Source of the DNA: Deltaproteobacteria bacterium
GTDB taxonomy: Bacteria; Desulfobacterota; Desulfobacteria; Desulfobacterales; B30-G6
NCBI GenBank assembly: GCA_003647375.1
Contig: QMMS01000241.1
Span: 1 to 6,790, forward strand
Direction of reading: 5' to 3'
Length of the DNA: 6,790 nt
A program made the position numbers and the translations under genes. This document shows, in pieces, positions 1-5,853 of the stretch (position 1 is its first letter; every line of letters starts with the position of its first letter). The notes under the pieces were generated by a model. The model did no database searches and was not told the origin of the DNA. It saw nothing but the letters and a program-made list of their open reading frames with translations.

Positions 1-112
1 ACTTATTAGCGCGTCAATCCCGATGAGGAAACCACCGACTGGAGAGCCGTGTGCGGGAGAACCGCATGCACGGTTCGGAGGGCGGGGAGGGGCGACCCTT
101 CCCGACCCCTAT
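1..112 (+). ncRNA. 3' end of a group II intron (domains V and VI), partial
   Basis: Residues 44-76 fold as a canonical domain V: an 8-bp basal helix (GAGCCGTG 44-51 with CACGGTTC 69-76) with the catalytic AGC triad at 45-47, a two-base TG bulge at 67-68, and a distal helix (52-56 with 62-66) capped by GAGAA. Domain VI follows at about 79-109: G84-G91 pairs with C96-C103 around a GCGA loop, C83 pairs G104, and A105 is left bulged between C83-G104 and G82-C106, the expected branch-point position. Seven bases later the intron would end in AT at 111-112, matching the usual AY end. The rest of the ribozyme and any reverse transcriptase/maturase gene would lie left of the window. Whether the intron is complete cannot be seen. 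Intron class is not assigned. Confidence 0.9.
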
Positions 113-156
113 CACCATACTGTCAAGCAATGTCCTGGCCTTAATGTCGGTCTTGC

Positions 157-181
157 CAATTGAAGAACCTCGCAGCAAGCT
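157..181 (+). repeat. Dispersed repeat, copy 1 (degenerate 3' side)
   Basis: This 25-base stretch, core TTGAAGAACCTCGCAGC, matches 6666-6690 at 24 of 25 positions (A instead of G in the GARCC segment). In the other copy the repeat continues into a CCT..GCAG/CTGC..AGG hairpin; here the sequence departs right after AAGCT, so the 3' half of the hairpin is lost. From memory, this motif is common between genes in sulfate-reducing Desulfobacterota, where it is often mistranslated as a peptide like IEEPRSKL; that part is recollection, not a search result. Confidence 0.75.
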
Positions 182-196
182 ACTATGAAACGGGCT

Positions 197-743
197 AGTG
201 TCAAGTAGTTTTTTTGTTCTTTGAAATATTTTTTTCATCGTCACATTTTGACCCCCTTGGATAAGCAACAGGGACTTGAGGTTTCTTCGACGGTGAATCA
301 AGCTGCTATTCGTGGGTCAAAACCACCATTTTTCATAATCCGTCCGGAGGACACTCGATCTGCGATCGTGAATAAGGCTAAGGTCTCTCAACAAAGCTTG
401 CCCGAGTATCTCCTGACATACCTCAAGTCACCTGATGCTTAAACCGAATTAAGCTTTTCAGTAAAGGGTTATTAACCTGTTCATATTTAGCATGCTTCAA
501 CCGGTACCGGCTGCATTATGGACCAGATAAAACCGACAAACTCTCTTGCGATTGCCGTAATCACAACTGGTCGTATCTTGCCCTTCATGGTCAGGGACCA
601 ATAGCGTTTATGCAAACGTTTAAGACTCTTAATCGCGATATTGGCGCTATGGGAATCCACCTGGGCTAACTCTTGACGTATCTTGAAGGTTTAAATACGT
701 GTACTCGTCTCCATGTATCTTCGCCGGTACATACCTGGTTTTC
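197..743 (-). mobile_element. Decayed IS110-family insertion sequence remnant
   Basis: The span contains a recognisable IS110-family transposase C-terminus (487-690, minus strand) and about 290 bp that would be its 3' non-coding flank (197-486). The flank has no convincing gene: the short plus-strand open frame at 221-442 resembles nothing I know and has no ribosome binding site. Upstream of the transposase fragment, 691-743 continues in other frames with stops, and the N-terminal DEDD nuclease half, about 600 bp, is absent. The outer limits are guesses; no terminal inverted repeats or target duplications were found, which is usual for IS110 elements. CCGGTACCGG at 501-510 is a perfect palindrome within the fragment. 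Confidence 0.4.
487..690 (-). pseudogene. IS110-family transposase, C-terminal fragment
   Basis: On the minus strand the frame from 690 down to a TAA at 487-489 reads about 67 residues containing KSLKRLHKRYW, then MKGKIRPVV, then TAIAREFVGFIWSI. This is the typical end of the IS116/IS110/IS902 (Transposase_20) region, usually AIAWKAQLRLHKRYxRL..GK..VVxTAIARELAGFIWAI. The frame has no start codon and is closed upstream by an in-frame TAA at 691-693; possible earlier residues (RRRYMETSTR) can be read just beyond that stop. The catalytic DEDD domain that makes up the first half of an IS110 transposase (about 340-450 residues in full) is missing, so the gene is dead. It is pointed away from the attC-like site at 744-800, with its truncated 5' side next to that site. 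Confidence 0.75.
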
Positions 744-800
744 TGGTAACAAATTGCATTTTGGTACGGATATCCGGAACCGTATAATCACTTGTTAGGC
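744..800 (+). other. attC-like integron recombination site (upstream cassette junction)
   Basis: The 57-bp segment ends in GTTAGGC (794-800), an exact match to the integron core GTTRRRY, and begins with TGGTAAC (744-750), a poorer match to RYYYAAC. TAACAA at 747-752 pairs with TTGTTA at 792-797, and the middle contains CGGATATCCG flanked by partly paired GGT and ACC, so the site can fold into the interrupted hairpin expected of a short '59-base element'. Strand exchange would fall between G794 and T795, making T795 the first base of the next cassette. The left core is weak, so the call is moderate; the position directly before a cassette-like ORF and a second attC supports it. Confidence 0.6.
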
Positions 801-1163
801 TTGAAGAGGATAAGTATGAAACTAAAGACTTTTCTTTATGACGCTTTTTCTTCGAAGCGATTCGGTGGGAATGTCGCGGGCATTGTGATTCTTGAAGAGG
901 ATTTGAAAGACTCTGAATTGCAACATCTGGCAGCAGAAATAAATGCTCCTACCACAGGTTTCGTTCGTATGCTTGGAAAGGGCGAGTATGAGGTGCGATT
1001 CTTCAGCCCTACAAGTGAAATGGATATGTGCGGCTAACAATGCTGCTGCAACCGTCCGTTTCCCGCGTGCCGTTGTGGGTTTTTTGCTCACTCAACGTTA
1101 CGTGCTGTCGTAACGTTGTTTGTCAGCGTCAAGGCGGCGGGGAAAGGCGGCTGAACAGCGATG
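795..1163 (+). mobile_element. Integron gene cassette carrying a PhzF fragment
   Basis: The unit has the layout of a mobile cassette: core site GTTAGGC at its left edge, a ribosome binding site and start codon within 22 bp of that edge, one short ORF, and an attC site that overlaps the stop codon at the right edge. Its length is 369 bp, normal for a cassette. If excised as a circle, the reconstituted attC would run from GGCTAAC to GTTAGGC, nearly perfect inverse cores. No attI, integrase gene or cassette promoter is visible, so expression would depend on outside promoters. The sequence after 1169 does not start a recognisable second cassette. Confidence 0.65.
816..1037 (+). CDS. Truncated PhzF-family protein (N-terminal fragment), cassette-borne
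   Basis: This 73-residue protein matches the N-terminus of PhzF-like isomerases/epimerases: a first strand MKLKTFLYDAF, then FGGNVAGIVI (usually GGNPAGVVL), an APTTGFV segment where the family has SETAFV, and FFSPTSEMDMCG, equal to the family's FFTPxxEVDLCGHAT. It stops exactly after the CG, just before the conserved GHAT histidine. Full PhzF proteins have 260-300 residues in two similar domains with the active site between them, so this fragment should lack activity. The glutamate of the usual SETAFV segment, which is catalytic in PhzF, is threonine here. The start is ATG 816 with AGAGGA at 805-810; a TTG at 792 lies in the attC core and is not used. The TAA stop sits inside the attC core GGCTAAC. 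It may be a non-functional capture or a fragment with a new role. Confidence 0.7.
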   Translation: MKLKTFLYDAFSSKRFGGNVAGIVILEEDLKDSELQHLAAEINAPTTGFVRMLGKGEYEVRFFSPTSEMDMCG

Positions 1164-1169
1164 TTATCA
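1032..1169 (+). other. attC site of the cassette (138 bp, long folded form)
   Basis: The site starts with GGCTAAC (1032-1038, fits RYYYAAC) and ends with GTTATCA (1163-1169, the GTT core but a loose fit to RRRY). Almost the whole length pairs with itself: TAAC 1035-1038 with GTTA 1163-1166, GCTG 1042-1045 with CAGC 1156-1159, CCG 1052-1054 with CGG 1148-1150, TTTCCC 1059-1064 with GGGAAA 1140-1145, and then a central perfect hairpin of 10 bp, CAACGTTACG (1093-1102) with CGTAACGTTG (1109-1118) around TGCTGT. Unpaired bases such as A1040, G1058, G1139 and G1160 sit within the stem, as the extrahelical bases of attC do. It contains the stop codon of the cassette ORF. Confidence 0.8.
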
Positions 1170-1310
1170 AGCGGTGATGCCTCCTACATCTATTTACCGG
1201 TACTGAATTGCAGATCACTGGCATTATATTAGTATTGGACTTGTTTTTTTGTATTTTCTGGTATTAAAATTTTGCAATCAGAATGTATAAAGCCATGTAA
1301 TTCAAAAAAT

Positions 1311-2060
1311 CTACAATGATATTGTCTCCATGCTCGCAAATTTTGGTTCGTGAAGCGGGATTAACAGGTCTGCCATCTCCTTGACCTTTATCATTATGTC
1401 ATATGCTTCATAAGTATCGACATGGGTTCCGGGGGGTATGACATCCATCTCCATGGCGCGGATTTCCTTTGGGGGGTTGAAATTCTCGTCGATAACGCAA
1501 AAGCCGGTGATGGCTGCCTTCCCCTTGGGTGTGTCGATAAAGACCGTCATGCCGCCCCGTGTGTGGGCCGGTGTGTGCATAACGCTGATTCCGGGAACGA
1601 TTTCCATATTCCGGCGGATGGGTTTGACCTGGCCATTATCTTCGACGTCTTCGATAAAATCTTCCAGATAACGGTAATCCAGAGGGTGCGGGTCATGAAT
1701 ACTTTCCAGTTCTTTTTCGTGGACGAAAATTTTGGCGTTGGGACACTTGTAGTCATTTTCACAATGATCATTGTGCAGGTGGGTATGGATGATTATATCG
1801 ATATCTTCAGGCTTGAGTGACCATTTTTCAAGACCCTCCTCGAACGTGTAAATCTTTCCATTGATCGACATCTCCCTGTCCCTGGATTGAATCGGATGCA
1901 TCTCACCGGTATCCACGAGAATTTTTTTATCACCGCCTTCGATATACCAACTGTAAATGGGGATGGTGTAGGTTTCCCCTTGTCCATACTGATAGGTCAT
2001 CATGGACTTGTCAAAAATTTTCGTTCCCACCACCATGGGATGTATTTTGTAATGGTTCAT
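1311..2060 (-). CDS. Metallo-beta-lactamase-fold hydrolase, AHL-lactonase-like
   Basis: The 249-residue protein has the MBL order of motifs: N-terminal strands with SWYIEGGDKKILVDTG (37-52), the zinc motif HTHLHNDH with H94, H96, D98 and H99, a third-site histidine in TPAHTRGG (H166), and a last histidine in LIPLHEP (H237). Size and the Y.W.IEG...LVDTG start resemble N-acyl-homoserine-lactonase-type enzymes, but the substrate cannot be read. The bridging aspartate normally found in a TGD motif is not there: the corresponding segment is AAITGFCVIDENF (183-195). ATG at 2060 is chosen because AAGGAG lies 6 bases upstream; an upstream in-frame TTG at 2087 lacks that signal. It is divergent from the oxidoreductase-methyltransferase operon across 106 bp, which suggests a shared pathway or shared control. 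Probably cytoplasmic: no signal peptide. Confidence 0.85.
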   Translation of the reverse strand: MNHYKIHPMVVGTKIFDKSMMTYQYGQGETYTIPIYSWYIEGGDKKILVDTGEMHPIQSRDREMSINGKIYTFEEGLEKWSLKPEDIDIIIHTHLHNDHCENDYKCPNAKIFVHEKELESIHDPHPLDYRYLEDFIEDVEDNGQVKPIRRNMEIVPGISVMHTPAHTRGGMTVFIDTPKGKAAITGFCVIDENFNPPKEIRAMEMDVIPPGTHVDTYEAYDIMIKVKEMADLLIPLHEPKFASMETISL

Positions 2061-2096
2061 TTTTTGCTCCTTACTGTAATATGACAAGCGTACCGT

Positions 2097-2125
2097 ATAA
2101 TAGCGCTTTTATGGTCGTGTATAAA
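2097..2125 (-). promoter_or_regulatory. Possible promoter for the MBL hydrolase
   Basis: On the minus strand TTTATA (2120-2125) and TATTAT (2097-2102) are separated by 17 bp. Each matches the sigma-70 hexamers at 4 or 5 of 6 positions. Transcription would start near 2090, leaving a 30-base leader with the AAGGAG ribosome binding site. The same bases include TATAAT (2096-2101) on the plus strand, but no good -35 precedes that one. Confidence 0.35.
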
Positions 2126-2130
2126 GGCTT

Positions 2131-2159
2131 TTAAAAACAAATTTGTTAATGTATATAAT
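2131..2159 (+). promoter_or_regulatory. Possible promoter and operator of the oxidoreductase operon
   Basis: TTAAAA (2131-2136) and TATAAT (2154-2159) lie 17 bp apart, and the predicted start of transcription falls at or next to the ATG at 2167. A perfect 12-bp palindrome AACAAATTTGTT (2136-2147) fills part of the spacer, where a bound repressor would block RNA polymerase. It does not fit the TNGTNNNACNA pattern seen near the GntR gene. The AT-richness of the region makes chance matches possible. Confidence 0.4.
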
Positions 2160-2166
2160 TTTACAT

Positions 2167-4002
2167 ATGGGAATCTACGGCAAGACACTGCATGTCAACC
2201 TGACAGAGAAGCGATATTTTTTATCGCCTGTTCCGGACCGCATATTGAAAACGTCCATAGGCGGCAGAGGGTTCAACGTGGCCTATCTGTTTGACCGTTT
2301 TTCAGGCGAAATCGATCCTCTGGGACAAGACAACTGTTTACTCTTCAGTTGTGGCCTTCTGACCGGGACCGCCGCCCCGGCATCTTCACGCTTGCATATC
2401 AATGCCGTCTCTCCGCTGACAGGTCTTCTCGGGAGTTCGAATATCGGTGGGCAGGCCGGCGCATGGTTGCGATCCTGCGGTATCCAGAACATCATTGTCA
2501 GAGGTAGATCAAACAATTCTGTATACCTGTACATTGAAGAAGGTCGTGCAGAAATCCGCGATGCGCACTTTTTAAAGGGTCTCGATACATTTGAAACACA
2601 GGAAAAAATCAAGGATGTCCTGAGAAACCGTCACCTGGCATGTCTGGTCATAGGCCCTGCCGGGGAAAATATGGCTAGGTTTGCCTGTATCATATCGGGT
2701 AAGGATCACGCAGCCGGCAGGACGGGTATGGGCGCTGTGATGGGGTCGAAAAACCTCAAGGCCGTTGTCGTGGCAAAGGGCGGTAAAAGGAAATCCACGG
2801 TAAAAACATCGATAACCAGGGATGCTGTTCGGCAATATGTCAAGATGATCAAAGCGTCTCCGGACTTCAAAACCTTTGCACAATATGGCGGTGCCGGATA
2901 TGTCAAATGGGCTGACGACATGGGACTCATGGCCACGCGCAACTATCAGGAGAATCGCTTTCGTCAGGTTGACAGTATCGATGGCAGACGTCTCGATACA
3001 TACAAGATAAAATCGAGCGGATGTTACAACTGTCCGGTTCAATGCAAGGCGGTTCTCAACTTTGCCCGGAAAAAAGATCCTAAGAAAACAGCAACCCGGC
3101 CAGAGTTCGAGCCCATGCTGAATCTCGGTGCCAAATGCGGTCTGGATGATCTTGAGGCTATCGTTTATCTCGATAATCTTTGTTCAAAACTCGGCCTCGA
3201 TTCCACATCGGCCGCTGGCGTCATAGCATTTGCCATGGATCTCTATGATCGCGGTATTTTGACCCGGCAGGACACCCACGGACTGGATCTGCAGTGGGGC
3301 AGTGCACAGGTGATGGAAACCCTGATAACACAGATGGCGTACGGAGAAGGTTTCGGAGAGCTGCTCTCGAAAGGAGTCAGACAGGCTGCCGGAAGTATCG
3401 GAATGGGTGCTGATCAATATGCCGCCCATGTCAAAGGACTGGAATTGTCGGCCTATCATCCGGGCAGTATCATGGGCACGGCCCTGGGATATGCCATTTC
3501 CAGCCGCGGCGGCGATTACAACAATGTGTATGCTTCCCTTGAATATCGCTGGTCCAAAGACCTGGCATCCAGGCGTTTCGGTAATCCCGAGGCAGTGGAC
3601 ATTCATGCGTCCGGCGGGAAGGGAAAATTGATTCGGCGCGCCGTTCTGGTGAACATTGTCCTTGATTCTCTGGGACTATGCAAGGTGCCGGCTCTTAGCA
3701 TGCTTGGCACTTTCGACCTCAAAAGCGAGGCGGCCCTTGCCGGATCGCTGATAGGTTCTCCTGTCACAGCCGATGAACTTTTTGCAGTTGGAGACCGTAT
3801 TGCCGGCATGGAAAGGTGCTTCAATCTGCGGCAGGCGCCCGGCATGGACGCGGATACCCTGCCGCCCATGTTTATGGATCAACCCGGTTCAAATCTGAAC
3901 CAGGAGACACTCGACGCAATGATAAGCGATTACTACACTGCCATGGGATGGGATGAATGCGGAAACCCAGATCCAGGCTTATTGAAAGGTACAGGTGAAT
4001 GA
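2167..4002 (+). CDS. Tungsten-dependent aldehyde:ferredoxin oxidoreductase family protein
   Basis: The 611-residue product is a full-length member of the AOR family, which in known members oxidises aldehydes to carboxylic acids with ferredoxin as acceptor (or the reverse), using a tungstobispterin and one [4Fe-4S] cluster. The start MGIYGKTLHVNLT is typical, followed by SIGGRGFNVAYLF (30-42) and HAAGRTGMGAVMGSKNLKAV (181-200), the family's pterin-contacting N-terminal domain. Cluster ligands are all present: C286, C289 and C293 in CYNCPVQC and the distal C505 in SLGLCKVP, close to positions 288, 291, 295 and 494 of Pyrococcus AOR. ATG 2167 is chosen by homology; TTG 2143 and ATG 2149 upstream have no better signal, and none has a Shine-Dalgarno sequence. 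It overlaps the next gene by ATGA. Substrate is unknown; members of this family differ widely in aldehyde preference. No signal peptide. Confidence 0.9.
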   Translation: MGIYGKTLHVNLTEKRYFLSPVPDRILKTSIGGRGFNVAYLFDRFSGEIDPLGQDNCLLFSCGLLTGTAAPASSRLHINAVSPLTGLLGSSNIGGQAGAWLRSCGIQNIIVRGRSNNSVYLYIEEGRAEIRDAHFLKGLDTFETQEKIKDVLRNRHLACLVIGPAGENMARFACIISGKDHAAGRTGMGAVMGSKNLKAVVVAKGGKRKSTVKTSITRDAVRQYVKMIKASPDFKTFAQYGGAGYVKWADDMGLMATRNYQENRFRQVDSIDGRRLDTYKIKSSGCYNCPVQCKAVLNFARKKDPKKTATRPEFEPMLNLGAKCGLDDLEAIVYLDNLCSKLGLDSTSAAGVIAFAMDLYDRGILTRQDTHGLDLQWGSAQVMETLITQMAYGEGFGELLSKGVRQAAGSIGMGADQYAAHVKGLELSAYHPGSIMGTALGYAISSRGGDYNNVYASLEYRWSKDLASRRFGNPEAVDIHASGGKGKLIRRAVLVNIVLDSLGLCKVPALSMLGTFDLKSEAALAGSLIGSPVTADELFAVGDRIAGMERCFNLRQAPGMDADTLPPMFMDQPGSNLNQETLDAMISDYYTAMGWDECGNPDPGLLKGTGE

Positions 4003-5462
4003 ACGAAATGGAATGTGGATTCAAACCGGAATTGAGAGTGTTATCTTTGGAAGATAAAGAGAAAATTTTTAATGCAGCCCTGCAAGTGTTGGAAGGGGTT
4101 GGCATGCAGTTGTTTCATGAGGAGGCTCTTGCTCTCATGGAAAAGGCCGGCTGCATCGTGGAAGGAAAGCAAACTGTCAAGATATCCCGAGAACAGGTCC
4201 GGAAGGCCATCGCATCCGCGCCGGAAAACATACCGGTCTACAACCGCGAGGGAGATCACGTTATGGACCTGGGTGGGCGCAGAGCCTACTTTGGCACCGG
4301 CTCCGATCTGATGTACGCTTTTGATGCTGAGAGAGGAGAGCGCCATTTGACCGGCCTGGCGGACATCAGGCGTGCGGCAAGGGTGTGTGAAGACCTGCCG
4401 AATATCGACTTTATCATGTCGTTTGCACATCCTCATGAAATGCATCCCGACATGGGTTATCTGGAAAGCTTCCGGTGCATGGCAGCGAACTCCGTCAAGC
4501 CCATCGTCAACACAGCCAAGGACAGAAACGATCTGAAAGCCATGTGGGAAATCAGTAAAATTCTGCGCGGCGGCGATATAAATTTTCGCAGGAAACCCTA
4601 TACGATCCACTATGCAGAGCCCATAAGCCCGCTTAAACACCCCTATTCGAGTGTCGACAGACTTATTTTCTGTGCAGAAAAAGGTATGCCGGTCATCTAC
4701 TCGCCTGCACCTATTGCCGGTTCAACAGCGCCCATGACCATTGCCGGGCACGTTGTTCAGGGGTTGGCAGAGTCTCTTTTCGGACTCGTCATCCACCAGT
4801 TGGCAGCCGAAGGTGCGCCGTTCCTGATGGGCATCGGCACTGCCATCCTGGACATGAGCACAAGCCAGTGTTCCTACAATGCGCCGGAGTATCTGATGGC
4901 CTACCTGGCCGCCGTTGAAATGAGCCACCATCTCAACCTGCCGAACTGGGGTTATGCCGGAACCAGCGATGCGCAGATACCGGATGGCCAGGCAACTTTC
5001 GAGGCCGGCTTGATATCGTATATGTCTCTGGTTACGGGCTCTAACCTGAACCATGATGTGGGGTATCTCGATTTTGGACTTACCGGATCTCTCGAAATGG
5101 TGGTTATCATGAACGAGGTGATCGACCAGATTCGCAGGATACAGCAGGGAATTCCTGTAAACGAGGAGACGCTGGCCGTTCAGGTTATCCAGGAAGGTTC
5201 ACGGAAAGGCGAGTTTTTATCCCACCCGCACACATTGACACATTTACGTACCACACAATGGCGTCCGCAGCTTATGAATCGCACCGGACATGAACAGTGG
5301 AATCTATCCGGCAGGAAAGACCTCCTGTCGCGAGCCCGGGAGCAATTGAAAAAAATCATTGAAAGTCATCAAGCCAGGCGGGTCAGTGAGACTGAGACCA
5401 TTCAGATAGAGGCGTGTATGGAGCGGTTCCGCAAAGAAATTCTACCTAATACCCATCCATAA
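3999..5462 (+). CDS. MttB/MtgB-family methyltransferase, non-pyrrolysine type
   Basis: The 487-residue protein belongs to the trimethylamine methyltransferase (MttB) superfamily, TIM-barrel enzymes that move a methyl group from a quaternary or tertiary amine to a cognate corrinoid protein. Visible family features are LGGRRAYFGTGSD (91-103), a TIHYAEPISPL segment (202-212), SPAPIAGSTAPMTIAGHVVQ (235-254), and GYAGTSDAQIPDGQATFEAG (318-337), with MGIG..ILDMST (277-288) between the last two. The reading frame has no internal amber codon, so it is not the pyrrolysine form; known non-Pyl members such as MtgB act on glycine betaine, others on carnitine, proline betaine or butyrobetaine. The substrate cannot be told. 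Start ATG 3999 overlaps the upstream stop, implying translational coupling, with AAAGG at 3985-3989. No corrinoid protein (MtgC/MttC) or MtgA partner is next to it. The last residues (PNTHP) are encoded by the arm of a long palindrome. Confidence 0.9.
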   Translation: MNEMECGFKPELRVLSLEDKEKIFNAALQVLEGVGMQLFHEEALALMEKAGCIVEGKQTVKISREQVRKAIASAPENIPVYNREGDHVMDLGGRRAYFGTGSDLMYAFDAERGERHLTGLADIRRAARVCEDLPNIDFIMSFAHPHEMHPDMGYLESFRCMAANSVKPIVNTAKDRNDLKAMWEISKILRGGDINFRRKPYTIHYAEPISPLKHPYSSVDRLIFCAEKGMPVIYSPAPIAGSTAPMTIAGHVVQGLAESLFGLVIHQLAAEGAPFLMGIGTAILDMSTSQCSYNAPEYLMAYLAAVEMSHHLNLPNWGYAGTSDAQIPDGQATFEAGLISYMSLVTGSNLNHDVGYLDFGLTGSLEMVVIMNEVIDQIRRIQQGIPVNEETLAVQVIQEGSRKGEFLSHPHTLTHLRTTQWRPQLMNRTGHEQWNLSGRKDLLSRAREQLKKIIESHQARRVSETETIQIEACMERFRKEILPNTHP

Positions 5463-5593
5463 ATGGTCTTTTTGCGTGATCTCGGCGTTGGGCGCCATGA
5501 TTTAAGTCCTCAAAATAGTACACTATTCCTCCGGGTTAAATCTGTCGCCTGCCTTGATCTCACGCAAAAATCCCTATTTCTGGATGGATATTA
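5447..5593. repeat. 147-bp imperfect palindrome across the mttB-type gene end
   Basis: Nested inverted repeats line up along one axis: TAATACCCATCCA (5447-5459) with TGGATGGATATTA (5581-5593), 12 of 13 pairs; AAAT (5461-5464) with ATTT (5576-5579); TTTTTGCGTGA (5469-5479) with TCACGCAAAAA (5560-5570), perfect; GGCG (5484-5487) with CGCC (5546-5549); GATTTAA (5499-5505) with TTAAATC (5536-5542); and AATAGT (5514-5519) with ACTATT (5522-5527) around AC. It sits between convergent genes and includes the stop codon of the methyltransferase gene. It lacks a terminal U-run on either strand, so it is not a standard intrinsic terminator. A small palindromic mobile repeat (MITE or REP-like) is the likeliest reading; it may still protect or end transcripts. 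Confidence 0.8.
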
Positions 5594-5638
5594 AAGAGAG
5601 CGTTTCAAATTTTAAGAATATTTGATTTAGAAATATTT

Positions 5639-5830
5639 TCAACGGATTTGATTCATCTCTTTTTTCAGTTTCTCGACCTGTTTGAGAAGGTCCTCATATT
5701 CATCTTCGAGTGCCAGTAGGTCCATCATTACCGGCGGTTTCACAGAGTGAGCCGGCAGTCGTTTTTTTGTTTCGGTGATTTCTTCATCAAGCTCTCGGAG
5801 CCTGTTGTTAAGTTCATCCAATGTGTTCAT
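5639..5830 (-). CDS. Small charged coiled-coil protein, function unknown
   Basis: The 63-residue product starts MNTLDELNNRLREL and has two leucine-heptad helices rich in Glu and Lys (about 2-25 and 41-62), joined by a proline-containing link, RLPAHSVKPPVMMDLL (24-39). The PAHSVKP piece reminds me of short hypothetical proteins in anaerobic deltaproteobacteria, but I cannot name a family. It should form a helical hairpin or coiled-coil oligomer in the cytoplasm; no membrane or signal segment. ATG 5830 is preferred because GGAGGAAAC directly precedes it; a start 27 bp further up would run into the hairpin. It follows the GntR gene by 48 bp on the same strand, with a hairpin between them, so it is probably co-transcribed with the regulator but separately tuned. 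It might be a partner of a neighbouring enzyme; nothing in the sequence shows which. Confidence 0.75.
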   Translation of the reverse strand: MNTLDELNNRLRELDEEITETKKRLPAHSVKPPVMMDLLALEDEYEDLLKQVEKLKKEMNQIR

Positions 5831-5853
5831 GTTTCCTCCAGACAGCGAAAAGA

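Noticed and set aside
14..301. 95-residue minus-strand open frame
   Set aside because: It runs antisense through the structured domains V and VI of the group II intron and the repeat; such frames are common false calls at intron ends.
221..442. 73-residue plus-strand open frame
   Set aside because: It lacks a ribosome binding site and a recognisable domain, and it lies in the 3' flank of a decayed IS110 element.
1030..1120. Frameshifted continuation of the PhzF gene (AAATV in the +1 frame looks a little like HATVA)
   Set aside because: The +1 frame ends at 1111-1113 without further PhzF similarity, and the same bases are explained much better by the paired arms of the attC site.
1170..1310. 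Gap between the cassette and the MBL hydrolase gene
   Set aside because: I looked for a further cassette ORF, a promoter and a terminator and saw none that stands out.
1422..1820. 132-residue plus-strand open frame
   Set aside because: It is antisense to the MBL hydrolase, including its metal-binding motif.
2572..3042. 156-residue minus-strand open frame
   Set aside because: It is antisense to the oxidoreductase gene in a region with strong family conservation.
4041..4640. 199-residue minus-strand open frame
   Set aside because: It is wholly antisense to the methyltransferase gene, whose family match is clear.
3999..5462. Pyrrolysine-containing MttB
   Set aside because: The frame runs through the whole family length with no internal TAG and ends in TAA.
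5487..5493. GTTGGGC, a match to the integron core GTTRRRY
   Set aside because: It lies inside an arm of the 147-bp palindrome, with no inverse core at a suitable distance, so it is not an attC site.
5617..5637. AATATTT/AAATATT hairpin as terminator of the small coiled-coil gene
   Set aside because: The stem is only A-T pairs and is not followed by a clear U-run on the minus strand; too weak to call.
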